Below are positions 10,517 through 22,730 of a DNA stretch of 64,000 nt, piece by piece (within the stretch, counting starts at the first letter, position 1; each line of letters starts with the position of its first letter). A program made the translations under genes and the position numbers. Source of the stretch: Didymella arachidicola (taxonomy: Eukaryota > Ascomycota > Dothideomycetes > Pleosporales > Didymellaceae); NCBI GenBank assembly GCA_016630955.3, contig CM049985.1:2480001-2544000 (forward strand), read 5' to 3'. The notes under the pieces are model-generated. The model ran no database searches, was not told where the DNA came from, and saw only the letters and a program-made list of their open reading frames with translations.

Positions 10517-13500
10517 ATGGTAGGTGCCTAGCGCGACACCACGGCCGTGGTGTCTGAAGTGAGACGACGACAGCTGCTGACCACGGTGCTCGTCCCCAGC
10601 GGCCTTATTCTAGCAACCAGCTACCTGTCCACTGCGACGCCCATCGAGCACTCGTTTGCCCTCGACAAGCCCCTCCACACCGCCTGCGTCGTCCTGCTGC
10701 TCACCGGCCTGCTCGTCGTCGCCGTGGAAGCCTGGCCTGGCCGACCGCACCAGCCACAGCTGCCCGCGCGCTACGTCGCCATCCCGCTCAGCGACGCGCA
10801 CACCAGACACCGCGCCGAGCAGCACTGGACCGAGGCGGGGCTCGTTGGGCGCAGAAAGAGCTGGAGCGTCAGGGCCGTGGGGGCGCTGCTCGCCCTGCTG
10901 CTGTTCGCAATATGCGGTCGCATCGGACTCTTCTACCGCGTCATGAGGGACGTCGAGTGCACTGGTCCCTCGGCAGTGGTGTGTATACCCATGTGCCATG
11001 CCATGCTAGTAACTACACTGACCACCCCACACAGACCTTCCTCCCCGTCGTCCTCGCACTCTACCACAGCATCCGCCATCCCTCACAGCGCCAGTACCCC
11101 GCCTGGAGCGCTGACTCACGCCCCAAGACGCTGCTCGAGCGCATCGTCAGCTTCACATATGGCGATTCCACGCGCTACATCGTCCCCTCCATCCTGCTGT
11201 CCATCAGCAGCTTCCTCGTCCTGATCAAGACCAGTGCCCTGCGCTCCACCTACCTCTGCCCTGTCTCCAACGCCGCAGCGACCCTTGTCCCCACGCTGCA
11301 GTTCGCAAGTTTCGTGCTAGACACCGTCATCGTTCAGCTGCTGTATCGTTTGGTCGACGACGGCATCTCTCCAGTCGATGACTGGACCGTCCAGCTGCAG
11401 GATGGCACGTCGAATAACCTGCTGATTGGTTTGACCTTGACTGTATGTGTGGCCACTCCAACGTCAGTAGTATTCACTAATCAAGCCACAGGCTTCATCG
11501 TTAGTCCTTGTTGTTACTGGCATAGTTGTATACCCAGCCATGCCTGAGCACCGCGAGTGGATGCTCTCGTTCCCATCTGAATATCTCCTTGGTTTGTTGC
11601 GTTTGTCGTTGATGATACCCTTCATGACTCTATGCTTTCTAAAGTCGGTAAGTCGTCCCATATTCCCTGCATCCTAGAGTCACGCTGACCTCACAGGCAC
11701 GACTATACGGCGTTATGAGCGCGGTGCTCACTGTTGCATTTTCCTCTGCATACATCGGCGTTCTTCGAGCACTCGGGACCGGCGCGTCCCACGCATTTCC
11801 TCCCAAGTCTACAGTGAGCCTTGTGCTATGTTTGACTTTGCTCACCATTGCGCTTATTCTTCACCTGGTCACAAACACCAACATCGAGTCTCGCATACGC
11901 TCCACCGTGCCGGTGCGACTGGGCAGGAACCAGTCGGCGACCTTTATCCTTCTTCTCATTGGCTTTTCCGTTGGCGTCGTCGTCTACCGCCGCCAAGAAC
12001 CCATACTTGAGCACCCAATCGCCAATCTAATCGAACAAGCGAGCGTCCAGCATGACCAATGGGCGGCACAAGCATACCGCAGTCAATCACTCGCTCAAGC
12101 GGTCGTCAATTATCAGCAACGCTACAAACGGGATCCTCCACCATACTTTGACAAGTGGTACCAGTTCGCGGTCGCGCGGAATTCCATTGTGATCGATGAC
12201 TTTGACAGTATTGAAGAAGACCTTACCCTGTTCTCATCGTACACTCCGGACGACTTGCGTCTGCGCACAGCTACTGTGCTGGCTACTCATCGAGCGATTG
12301 GCGGCGTGCGCATCCGCGATGGATCAGCAGACGCGTTGGGCGATGTGCCCGAGGAGTCCAGATGGGTTATCGACGGCGCTACTAGCATGATCAAGCAGTT
12401 TGCTGAGTTCCTTCCTGACATGGATCTTGCGTTCAACCTTGGCGACGGATCTCGAGTCGCAGTTCCGTTCGAGCGGCTGCAGAATGCTCTTGCCAACCCT
12501 CAGCGATACCCTGTGCCTGAGCCTTCACGAGCGCGTCTGGATTTCAGCATCGACCGTGCCGATAGGTGGCCTCACATTGACAACATACGCAGCGATCCGA
12601 ATTTCTTCGAAGACGCCAAACTTAAAACCTCCTTCCAGACGTACGGGTCAATAGCCTGCTCGCCAGAGTCTCGTGCGCGTAGAGAACGTCATTGGAACAC
12701 TAAGACTTTTTGTCCGACCTGCAGTATGCCACACGCGATGGGTGCATTCGTCTCGAATTGGACCATGGCTACCAACCCTTGTCATCAACCTGATATTGCA
12801 AACCTCCATGGTGTTTACCTAAGCCCAGCGAACCTCACCGGTACTCATGGCATTGTACCAATTTTCAGCGCTAGCCGTGCAGCTGGCTTCGTCGACATCC
12901 GATACCCGTCTTCGTGGAGCTATCTCGGAAAGTCGAAGTACGATTTCGACGAAAAGTACCCTGATCCGCCATTTCAACAAAAAGAGGACATACTCTTTTG
13001 GCGAGGTGCTACAGAAGAAGGTCTCAGTACGACAGGGTCCTGGAAGGGAATGCTGCGTCAACGCCTGGTCCATTACCTCAACTTCAACACGACGTCTCGA
13101 CTTCCGATGTTTCTACCCAAAGGCGACCACAGCGACCGACTCGAGTACATCATGAAGCGCAGGTCGGACGTTAAGAGAATGCTTGAAACGAAGATCGATG
13201 CGCAGTTCACCGAGCTTAACCACTGCACAGGCCAAGACTGTATCGACCAATCGCACGAATTCACTCCTACCGATGCTGTCGACCTCAGGAAGTGCTGGCG
13301 ATACAGGTATCTCTTCGATGCTGATGGCGCTGGCTCATCACCCCAGTTTCCCCTGCTCCTCCAATCCAACTCCGTTGTCCTCAAGGCCAGCATCTTCCGC
13401 GAGTGGTACTCGGACCGCCTCGTCGCTTGGAAACACTTCGTCCCCGTCGATCTACGACTGCACGACCTCTTCTCGATCCTCGCATATTTCGGCGGCTACG

Positions 13501-13706
13501 GTGTCGAGGAGCGCAATAAGAGGATGATGGAGGGGCGTGTCAAAGAGGCGGAGGCAATTGCGAGGCAAGGCAAGGTTTGGACTGAGAAGGTGCTGAGGAA
13601 AGAGGACATTGAGGTCTACATGTTCAGGCTGTTGTTGGAGTGGGGGAGGTTGACGGACGACAAGAGGACGGAGATTGGGTTTAGATTGGGCAGGGGTGAG
13701 GGGTAG
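10517..13706 (+). CDS. GT90 / CAP10-like glycosyltransferase with membrane-spanning N-terminus
   Basis: Four exons are clear: 10574-10978, 11035-11442, 11492-11647 and 11697-13706, all joining in phase 0, for 992 residues. The first 400 residues contain several hydrophobic spans. The last 480 form the CAP10 domain (GT90), with conserved stretches SYLGKSKYDFDE, DILFWRGATE, a GRxxx-like FRYRYLFDADGAG region around 530 from the domain start, and SNSVVLKASIFREWYSDRL. Cryptococcal Cap10/Cxt1 relatives transfer xylose to capsule or glycans in the Golgi; the donor and acceptor here are unknown. Exon 10574 has no ATG in frame. The only phase-compatible start I see is ATG at 10517-10519 directly against a GTAGGT donor, a one-codon first exon. 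The N-terminus is therefore uncertain. Confidence 0.85.
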
Positions 13707-14918
13707 ATGGGGAAACAGGGGTTCATCACAATGCATTGCATAGTGTACTTGCGCATGATGGACCATTGACATATCCTGCCATGGATGCTCGTGATGTCTG
13801 AAGACTCCTAGCGATAACGGACGTTCGGAGAGCATATGAACCTTTGCCATCGCGTTCATCCGTCTTCTCATGTACATCACATACACAGAGCGTCCACAAC
13901 CCCCAATGGACATGTGCATATCCATTCTCCCCTACACTCCGATTGCACAACACCCCACGCCATTCTCTAAACCCCTACCAAAATCACGCTAAAAAATACA
14001 AAGTAGCAGACGAGCATCGCCGATGATTCCCCTGCCCCGTCCGAAATTCCGCCTTGTCTTCTCCCCAACTCCACCGCATAGTTTGCATGTCCTGCTGTCG
14101 GGTGCGATGTTTCGAAATCAATGAAGACAAGTTCGATGACGGTGTTGTGGGGTAAAGCGAAGAGAGACTATAAAGCCTCGTTGCTGAAGCTGTACTCGTC
14201 TTCTCCGTCGTTCTTGGATCTTTACAATCGAAGGAGGAAACTCGCGCAAGCATGTCTGTCTGTTCTGTTCAGTCCGAGACGCAACAGGGACATCTACATG
14301 GCTGTCGGGCATGTGCTTGCTTGCTCTGGGATAAGAAATGTGCTCGAGATATGAGACGTGTCTGCGTGTCTGCGCTGGGTATTGGCGCACCATGGTTCAA
14401 TACGCATTCTACCTTTTTATGAGATCAAAGCCGTCTTCATGTGTTTCCATATTCTCCCGTGGCAAAAGTTGCGAATCATCATAGCCAGACGGGTAATTGT
14501 GCCAGGGTTGCTGTATATCGAGCATGGCAATACTTACGTTCCTAATACCATGCGACGTTCCTTGTATCTTCCTCTATTTCGCAGACCAAAACACACTCGC
14601 CTAGATGGACTGGTTTCAACTGACCTTCGTATTTTGCCACTCCAGAGAAACCAAGTCGGTGTTGTGAAGTGAGTTGGTAATGGCTCTATCGCATTTGCGA
14701 TTGCAAAATGTATATACATCAACAGCGGTTGACTCTCATCCTATCTTCATCTTTCTCGGCCATCTCAGCTTCTTTGTTGCACTCTGAACGTGCTATTCAC
14801 GTCCTTTGTATTGTTGTTGAACATCGCTCTCGTTGCTCGGTCCAGTGCCATTCCTGGTTTTGAGTAAGTCTAAGTTGATTCAGGTGATTTTTTCGGGTGC
14901 ATTCTGAATATTATCTAG
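13707..14918. other. intergenic, no gene seen
   Basis: About 1.2 kb without a convincing frame. A TATA-like tgtatataca near 14709 and a pyrimidine-rich stretch at 14735-14800 could belong to the broken gene that follows, whose start was not found. Confidence 0.5.
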
Positions 14919-16623
14919 TCAACATAACGGGGTTTCTCGACAGGGCAACAATCCTGTCCTCGGCTCTATTGCTAATACAATAGATCAACGCGCGCCCGGT
15001 CCTCATCCTGTGGCAGCAAAACCCAAGCCAGCGTCACTAAAACTGCAATCTACGACCAAGCCAGGGCAAGTCCCAGCATCCGGTTCGAAACCTGAGCCAA
15101 ATCCTTCTCAGAAGCCAGCATCACAGCCTGTGTTCTCCAAGTTGATAGTACCTTACGAGGACGAGGCCACGAATCTCTGTGATCTTTACCTGGAGCGCCC
15201 AGAAGACGTGAGTCAAATAGAATGCATAGAAAGTGGAATAAACTGATTGTGAGGTTGTTCAGGATGAAGATGCTTCCAGTGTTGTCGAAGCACGCGACCA
15301 GCAACATGCTTCGAAAGGTCTATCGAAACGACGCACCGTAGACGCTAACCTACCGACCAGTGGAAAATTGACTCTCACTGCGCCAAATCAGCCTTCGAGC
15401 GGCATATTATACACTGGACCCCGGAAGCACAATGATAAGAATGTCTTTGACTTCAAGGACAACAAATTTGGGTCAAGGATTGTCAAAAATTTCAAGGCTA
15501 TCGTGAAGCCGACGTATCTGTATGCTACGGAACACGTTATCGAGGTAAGACTAAAATGAGCCTCTATCCCAGTACTGATTACTGTAGCTGCAAACTATTG
15601 CGATGTTCATGGAATTCGCTGTTAGTAAAGACTCTGCTGTAGACACCTTCTTCAGAGATGAGTGGAGTGAGAAGCTGTCACCAGCCAACATTGCCGCAAG
15701 AAAGGGCAAACCATCCTATACGTTGACCAAACAAGACTCTCTTATGGCACTTGTCTTCGAGCCCATGGGTTCTCTCGGTAAGTCAAAAAACTTTGTCCTT
15801 TGCGAACAACAGATCACCCTCTACAAGGAGAGACTGGTCTGCAAAAAAAGCTCTCATGGACCCGGAGATGTATGATGATGCCCTCGAGAATGCTATGAAG
15901 GGAGCCGTACCCTCTAGCGATTTTCTAAGCGCGCTTCGCTTGGTAGGTTTCGTGCTCAGGGCCTTGGTTGACTGCTAACGTACAACAGACGTTTGGCGTA
16001 TACAGCTATCTTAACTCCCCAGATGTCATGACGAAGTTCCGCAATATTAATAATAACATCAAGTTAGAGCTATCTAATGTCGGTGGCTTGACCAATCAAC
16101 CAAATGTTGATCTGATACCAAAATGGGATGCGTTCCTGGCCGATAGGATCGGCAAAGCAGAAAGCTGGGGGCAGCTTGGCTGGCCGCTCGCTTTCCGAAA
16201 ACCGAAAAAGCAATCGATGTCGCCATTAAGAAGTATCGCGCGATGTATCGCCAACTCCAGCAGCAGGAGAGTGGTGCAAAAGCTGCCCAGCACGCAGCCA
16301 GCCAGAAAACCAAGCAAAACCAGTTCGAGCAGCAACTTAAAGGTCAGACGACAAAACGGCAGGCGGCAGAGACGGAAGTTGCGACGCTTCGAAACTCTCG
16401 CAAGGGAAAGACTGCAGCTCAGAAAAACATCATCAATAAGGAGATTGCGGTGACGAAAAAGAGCGTCTTGAAGGAGATGCAAGCCGAGGGAGTCATCCAG
16501 CGAAGCATGCATGAACTGTATGCTCATTCGGTCAACCTGATTCTCAAAAATCTGCTGGCAGATCAGTCGAGAGTTGTGGAGTACAAGAAGGCTATGGTTG
16601 GGCTCAAATTGACACGCCCGTGA
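14919..16623 (+). pseudogene. broken gene resembling the C-terminal domain of class V (GH18) chitinases
   Basis: Exon-like blocks 14919-15207, 15263-15544, 15588-15942 and 15989-16623 have good GT..AG borders (introns 55, 43 and 46 bp). The chain includes a TYLYATEHVIELQTI block and a later PKWDAFLADRIGKAESW block. These recall the TEHVLE-Q and W-x2-F...W pattern downstream of the catalytic domain in fungal killer-toxin-like chitinases. The GH18 catalytic motif (DxxDxDxE), LysM and chitin-binding parts are absent. The frame is broken twice, at or near homopolymers: the 7-A run 15843-15849 and the 5-G run 16167-16171. No start ATG is found upstream of 14919 in frame. It may be a decayed fragment, or a gene with assembly errors in the runs. 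Family assignment is tentative. Confidence 0.5.
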
Positions 16624-18384
16624 GCGCTTTCAGAGTGGAGCCTACCTCTCGAGACTCACTGGGGTACCGATGCAGTGTTCAAGACCACCGCCAACGTGGT
16701 TTTACACCGCACTTTTTGGTAAAATAGTCTATTTACACCGCATATAGGTTAGTTTACACTAGAACCAATCATCTATAATAGTTTGTCATCAACTATCGTC
16801 CATCTCATCGTCCATCTCCCATCTTGTTGTCTACATAGATAGCATAGATAGAATAATAGTCTTAATTATATCCTTTATTTAGTATAAATTACACTGCACT
16901 TTTCTGTAAAATACACCTCTAATGCAGTGTAATCCGCGGGCTTTCTTCTGTGTGTTTCACACGCTAAAAGTGCGGTGTTTTGTTACACCCCCTGGTACCC
17001 TAGTGACTGCTTCCCAACTAGCTCCCCACAACTTCACGCAACGGTATACAATTTATACCATTCGAAATCTACAAACATCTTGACAAAGAGGTCTTCGTTG
17101 AACTCGCATTGGCTGCCGTCATGGTAGGCTATAGCAGAGCCGTACTTGCCTATGATGAAGCCACGCCTCTAAGTCGGCGAACGCAAAAAGATAGCAGTCG
17201 CATTTCGACTAGATATTGCTGTCACTATCTAAGTCTCGCGAATGGCAAATATACCGCATCGGAGTAGTAATCCGTCAAACAGGAAGTGAGTGTAGGGCGC
17301 AATCTGAACGAAGTGGATGTTTAACAGGTACTTTAAATATCCCAACGTTGAGTTTGGCCAGTATATGAGAAATTGGCCGGTATGAACATACAGCCGACGG
17401 ATGAGATGACTGTAGTGCACCCGGACGATCCAGCTCGCCTAGTTCCAGATTGGGTATTCAATTCCCGCAGGTCAGCGTTCGGTGTTCTCATCTCCCTTAC
17501 CCACCATCCCAGAATCCTAACCAACATACACAACTAATCCCGCACCACCATCCAAGCACAACAAATTCTGAAACGAGCATACCCAAAGTTTTGGAAAAAA
17601 AAAAAAGCCATACGCGACATACCCCGGACTCAGTCTCAGATGTCTTAGTCACTACTACTATACAGACGAATAGTCTAGCTGCTACGTATACATATACAAA
17701 CACAACTCAAACCGTAGACTCCAACTCTTCACATGCCCTTTAGCAGATACTTGGATACCGTACTAGACATGAGCATGAACACGAAGGGTCTGTGTACTTG
17801 GTCAACCCAGCGAGGGAGCTTTCAACCCACACTTTCTACCCACCAACTCCATTCTTGTTCCCCGTTTCTCATTCAGATACTCAACACCCCTCCCACCGCC
17901 TACTTCCCTTTCTTCCCGATCCGCACCTTTCGTCGCAGAGGACTGGGGAAAAGTCTCGTACACGATTACATACTTGGTCATTTCCTCTGATTCTAGTGAG
18001 GAGATAAACTCACTCCACTCCACTCCACTTAGCACCCCGATAAGCACCTAGATCCCACACCATCTCAACATCAAAGGACAAATAGCGCCCTTATCCAGAC
18101 CGGTTTCAGCCTAGCAGGGCTTCACAGCAGCACGAGTTTGACTTGCCAAAAAGAAAAGGGATCTGTGGGGGACAAAAAAGATGTGTATAAAGTGGCCTAC
18201 GTGGTGTATGACCAAAATCGGACCGCTAGCACGTACGGGTATAAAGCACCAGCCAGTACATCGAATCGCATCGAATCGCAGTGTATATGCCTCTGACATG
18301 AGCATTCCAAAAAGAAACAGAATCCACCGGGACACCAGCGCTCGCTGCAAAAAACAAAAGAATCCAATCCGACACTTGGCCAAA
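16624..18384. other. AT-richer intergenic region containing a MITE-like element
   Basis: No gene seen. The first third holds the terminal-repeat element described separately; a 12-A run lies near 17590, and short direct repeats (cactc, catcgaatcg) at about 18010 and 18260. Confidence 0.6.
16657..17005. mobile_element. candidate MITE-like non-autonomous element
   Basis: The ends cactggggtacc (16657-16668) and ggtaccctagtg (16994-17005) are inverted repeats with one mismatch. Inside, a 24-mer beginning tacaccgcactttt (16703-16726) recurs as a close copy at about 16890-16913. A related inverted copy (aaaagtgcggtgtt) lies near 16965-16980. A perfect 10-bp stem (ttacactgca / tgcagtgtaa) sits at about 16889-16933. 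It is AT-rich, about 349 bp and has no coding capacity. An ACT trinucleotide flanks both ends but could be chance. Confidence 0.5.
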
Positions 18385-21300
18385 TCACATCCCCCCCGCC
18401 CCAGGAACAAGCATCTCAATACACTTGGTCAACAGCGTACTCGCCTCATGCAACAGCTCCCAGCGCGTTTTACGAAACATATCGCGCATAACGATCAGCA
18501 GACCAAGACACGCATTCCGATCCGTCAGCTTCGCGAGGTCGTCGGGCGCCCTGACGCCACCGACGCGCTTGAGGAAGCCCGTCATATCTCTGACCTTCTC
18601 GTCGTACGTGGTCAGGCTGTAGGGCTGCTTGATGGGGCCGTCGAGAGCGAAGCCGTAGGACCAGACGATTAGGGTGGCGAAGTACAGGACCCATGGTCGG
18701 TTGAGCAGGACGTCGTCGCGCGCGGTGTATGCGACGCTCATGCCGGCTGTTTGGTTGAGGGAGTGGTGGCCGCTGACGATGACGTTGGAGAGGAAGCGGA
18801 GCGCGTAGAAGGTTGCGTCTCGTGCTCGGGCGGTCGGGGCCCAGACTTCTTTCATGCGGCGCTGGGCGCCGTTGTAGTCTTGGGGGGTGATGCTGCGGCC
18901 TAGTAGGCGCGGCGCGCCGGCGTAGATCTGGCAGTCGACAATGTCGACGTGCATGGCCATGTGCGCGAGATGGTGCAGGACGGTGCGGGCCTCGAAGACG
19001 TTGTCGTCGTCTACGCCATTGGAGTATGCGTATGCATTTGGCGCGGAGAGATCGTTGGGCCGTGCGAGGCTGGAGTCGAAGTCCTGCTTCCAGAAGTCGA
19101 AGGCGCGGGTCAGGCTGCCGCGCCATTTGTCGCGGCCCCCAAGGGCTTGCGTTACGCCAAGGGAGCTGACTTGAAGGTCGCGTTGGTTCATGTGCCAGGA
19201 GACGCTGAGAAGACCGGCCATGAGGATTGTGCGGCCGAATGAGTTGGTGCGGACGGATTGACCATTGAGTGTCTTCTTCAGGGCGTCAAGGAAGGATGTC
19301 TGCTTCACGCCGTTGGAGTGTAGGCTAGCTTCCACCCGACCGACTTCGCTGCTGCTCGTTGCTGACCACAGAGCCTCATCGCAGGGTAGTGGTAGGCGCA
19401 TCTCGTGAGCCACCATAACAGCGCTGTGACCGAACATGGTGGCGTGGATGCTATCCATAACGAAAGCTGCAAACGCTGCTCGTCTTGTCGCTTCATTCGT
19501 AATCCAGTGTTTCCACCATTCGTCTGGCGTGTCGATGCCGCCCTGTGAGCTGCTCCTACCATCCTTGTTGCTGGGAGGTGAGTCCATCGCCGATCTCCCG
19601 ATAAGCGAGCTGCCTCTTCTCATCAGAGTCAGCGTTGTGGCGTGGTGGATGTGAGCACGCTCGTGTAGTGGACGCGTGCTGTACATCTTCTCGAACGACT
19701 CCAGCAGCAGCAGTCCCTGGAAGATCCAAAGCTTAGCCGGCGGACGGAAGTCTGCGTCCATGAACATCTCCCATCGAAGGTGCCATGCCATGAAATTAGC
19801 CAAATTGGCGCACGCAGACGTTGTCTCGTGGCCAAAGGTCTTCTCTAAACATGACGCGCCGAGACACATGATGGCTAGCAGCAGCAGATCCGGACACGTG
19901 CTGGCGTTGAATGTGGGCTTGTGAAGGATTGGCAACTGAGGATGGAAGTGTTTCCAGTATGAGCCAATGTACGTCTGCATCATGTGTAAGCTGAGAACGT
20001 GGCGATCGTCGTCCTTGTTGCCTTCGAGAATGTCTTCCTTCTGCTTGGCCACGGGCGCATGGTCGGTCTCATTGAAGCGACCAATGATCAGGTCCATCAG
20101 ATCCCTGCGCTTCTCCTCGGAGAGTGCTATCTCAGGCAACGAGGTGTCGAGCATGGCATGTACGGCCATTGGATTCGCTGGAGGCGGCTGGTTGGGCATG
20201 TAGCCCGCCACTGTGGGATCGTAGTTGAAGTACGGTGCTTGCAGAGGTCCTATAGAGTTGGTACCACCGGGTGTTGGGACTATCCCAGCTGGATAGCCCA
20301 TGGGGGAGCCACCGGCGGACATGGACTGGTTGTCATTGAACAGCCACGCAGCAAAGTCATCTGCCATGGCAAACGGAGAGCGGCTGTAGCCTTCTCCGCC
20401 GAACATTGGAATTGTGTACGATGGCGTCTGGTCCATCATGGCCTCTGTGACACCGTTGACCAGCTGCGCCGTTGACTCGACCCTGGTCATGGGTGTCTGT
20501 CCGGAGGCACCGTTGTAGTACTGGCCATCTTGGCTTTGCGACACAGGAGTGCCTGTTTGCTGCGGGTATTCTGGGGGAGGTAAGGAAGAGAAGGACGGGA
20601 AGTTTTGCTGGGACTGGAACCCACTTGAACTGTTCTGATAGGCTGTCGACGCCGAAGGAGTGTACGACTGTGCGGGAGTGACTGCCGAATTGTATGGCGA
20701 GCCTGCGGTGCCGTACGAGGAGACGTTTGAAGTTGATGCGCGCAGCTCGGGCCGCTGGAAGGTGTTGTTACCCACATGTGGGGAGTTGTGGATCGGGGTG
20801 CGACCCCCACTGTAGTTACTCAATGGGGTGGGACGTGGTGGTGGTGCGAAGTTAGCGGAACCCTGGACCTGCATCTCATAGGGCTTAGCGTCTGGGCCGC
20901 TCTGGTATGTGTTTTCGCTCCCTACGCTGCTCGTGCTTCCTATTCTGTTCAGCGAATCCTGCCTGCTGGGCGCAGGGGACTGGAAGGGAGGCGACATGTG
21001 GCTGGGCGTGGCGGTGCTCGAAACGGCGGATGGCGGGGACTGGAGCTGTGGCTGGCCTTTTGCGTTGAGCGGCTTGGCGCCTGTTGTGGGCGTGCCCTTG
21101 CCGCCGAGCGCAGCCGTGACGATGGGGTTCAGGTTGTGCATGTTGAAGGTGTCCTTGCGGAGGAGCTGGCTGCCGCGCGCCGTGTGGCGCTCCTTGTGGC
21201 GCGCGCAGAGGTCCTGGCGGACAAACGACCTGGCGTGTCAGTGCCCGTGCTCGCATTGTGAGGCGGTGCGCGTACCTGTGGCAGTCGGGGAAGTCGCAGT

Positions 21301-21678
21301 TGTAGATCTGCTTGGGGTTGTCTGCAGGGCGTCAGCGTCGGGCGGCCTCTCCTCAGCCAGCGTCGACGTACGGTTCAGTTGATGCCGGTACAGATGCTCG
21401 GCGCGCGAGTAGCTCTTCCCGCAGCCCTCGTGCGGGCACTCGAACTTCTTGTCCAGCCCCTTCCTGCTGCGGCGCCTCTTCCTGGAGCCGCCCGCCTCGC
21501 CGTCTGCGCCGTCGTCGCCCGAGTCCTCTCTGTCGCGGCGGCGCCCTCGCGCCTCTCCGCTGTCGGGCGAGGCCGGCGCGGGCAGCTCGCGGCCGGCGGT
21601 CGCGGCGGTGTCCATTTCCGAGTCGAATTGCGTTTTGGGCAGCTCGGGCGCCGCGTGCATGTGCAGGACCTGCGCCAT
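18385..21678 (-). CDS. C2H2 zinc-finger transcription factor with fungal_trans domain
   Basis: Three exons (21372-21678, 21276-21321, 18385-21229) join in phase for 1,065 residues. The two small introns fall inside the DNA-binding region. Splicing rebuilds two fingers: C-x4-C-x12-H-x3-H beginning CPHEGCGKSYSRAEH (about residue 82), and a second beginning CDFPDCHRSFVRQD (about 110). A basic SRKRRRSRKG stretch just before the fingers is a likely nuclear signal. Residues 150-480 are Ser/Gln/Pro-rich. From about 530 onward the chain matches the fungal-specific regulator domain (HMMQTYIGSYWKHFHPQLPILHKPTF, then DSIHATMFGHSA). Fungal relatives regulate carbon, cell-wall or developmental genes; the target here cannot be inferred. 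A 14-bp minisatellite lies just upstream of the start. Confidence 0.9.
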
Positions 21679-21711
21679 AGACGGCCTGTGTACGCGGCGG
21701 GGCGCTATGGA

Positions 21712-21780
21712 GCGGTGGCGATGGAGCTGTGGCGATGGAGCTGTGGCGATGGAGCTGTGGCTATGCGCTATGGAGCTGTG
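21712..21780. repeat. 14-bp minisatellite upstream of the C2H2 regulator
   Basis: Unit ggcgatggagctgt, three exact consecutive copies plus degenerate flanking copies (ctatggagcggt before, ctatggagctgt after). It lies within about 100 bp of the start codon, so it is probably in the 5' leader or core promoter. Confidence 0.7.
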
Positions 21781-22641
21781 TGCGGCTCTGGGGAAAAAGT
21801 GGGCGGCCGTTGCACGGTCGCGTGTGGGTTGTTGCGAGGAGTCGGAGTCTAGTCAAGCTGCTGGAGCGTGGGACGCGGACGCATCTCGGGGCGTCGACGA
21901 GTATCGTGGATTGCTTGGTGTCCAGCAACGAGGGGCGCCAGAGAGCGCAGCGAGAGCTCCGTCAGGCGTCGAGCGCTGGGGTGGTGTAGCTATACAAGGC
22001 GATCTGCAGCAACACTGCGGAGGCGTCACCTCCGCGAGCTACTGGAGAGGCGTGGAGGGCTTGTCCGGACGGGCGTGGGGGGAGACGACGAGGGAGTGCG
22101 AGGACGCAAGAATGGGATCCACGCCGGGGGCTGTCAGAGCGGGCGGGAGCTTGCCTTGCCTGGGGGGTGTCGGTGCGTGACCCAGGCGACGAGCCGAAAG
22201 ACCCTGCCCGGTTTCCCGCAGTAGCCGCGTCGCGGTGATAAGACGCCCGTGACTTGAGGGAGCTCGCCGTCTTGCGCGATCAACGAGCCCGTCGCCGTCA
22301 GTAAGCAGCGGCAGCCGTCCCTCTGCAGCAAGGCAACAGCACCATGAGCCGCAGCCGTTGCATGCCATGCCTTGCACGACTCAGGCCGCCGTGCATGAAC
22401 CTCAAATGCGGGGATCGCAGTGGTCCCTTGCGTGGCCGTGCAGGCACGGGTGGTGCAACGCTGGCAGGCCAGGCGAGGCGAGGCGTGGGGTGGGGTGGCC
22501 GCTCCTCGCGCTACCCACAAATTACCACACTACAGTAGTAGAGTCGATGCCTGCGCTACTGTCCACTAGAGAAGACATCTCGTCATGAAGCTTGATACAA
22601 CCACACTCGACCACTCGGCCACTCGACATGGCTGCAGCTGT

Positions 22642-22730
22642 GTACCAAGAATCCCGTTTTTTCTGAGGAATCACCTCCGCGTGCACGGGCGCCGAACATG
22701 ATTCCTCAAAAGAAACGGGATTCTTCGTAC
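22642..22730. repeat. 32-bp imperfect inverted repeat, 25-nt loop
   Basis: Arms 22642-22673 and 22699-22730 pair at 29 of 32 positions; the core is aagaatcccgttt on one arm and aaacgggattctt on the other. Transcribed, either strand would fold into a long hairpin. No coding frame crosses it. It could be a small-RNA precursor, a tiny MITE or a regulator-binding palindrome. Confidence 0.75.
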
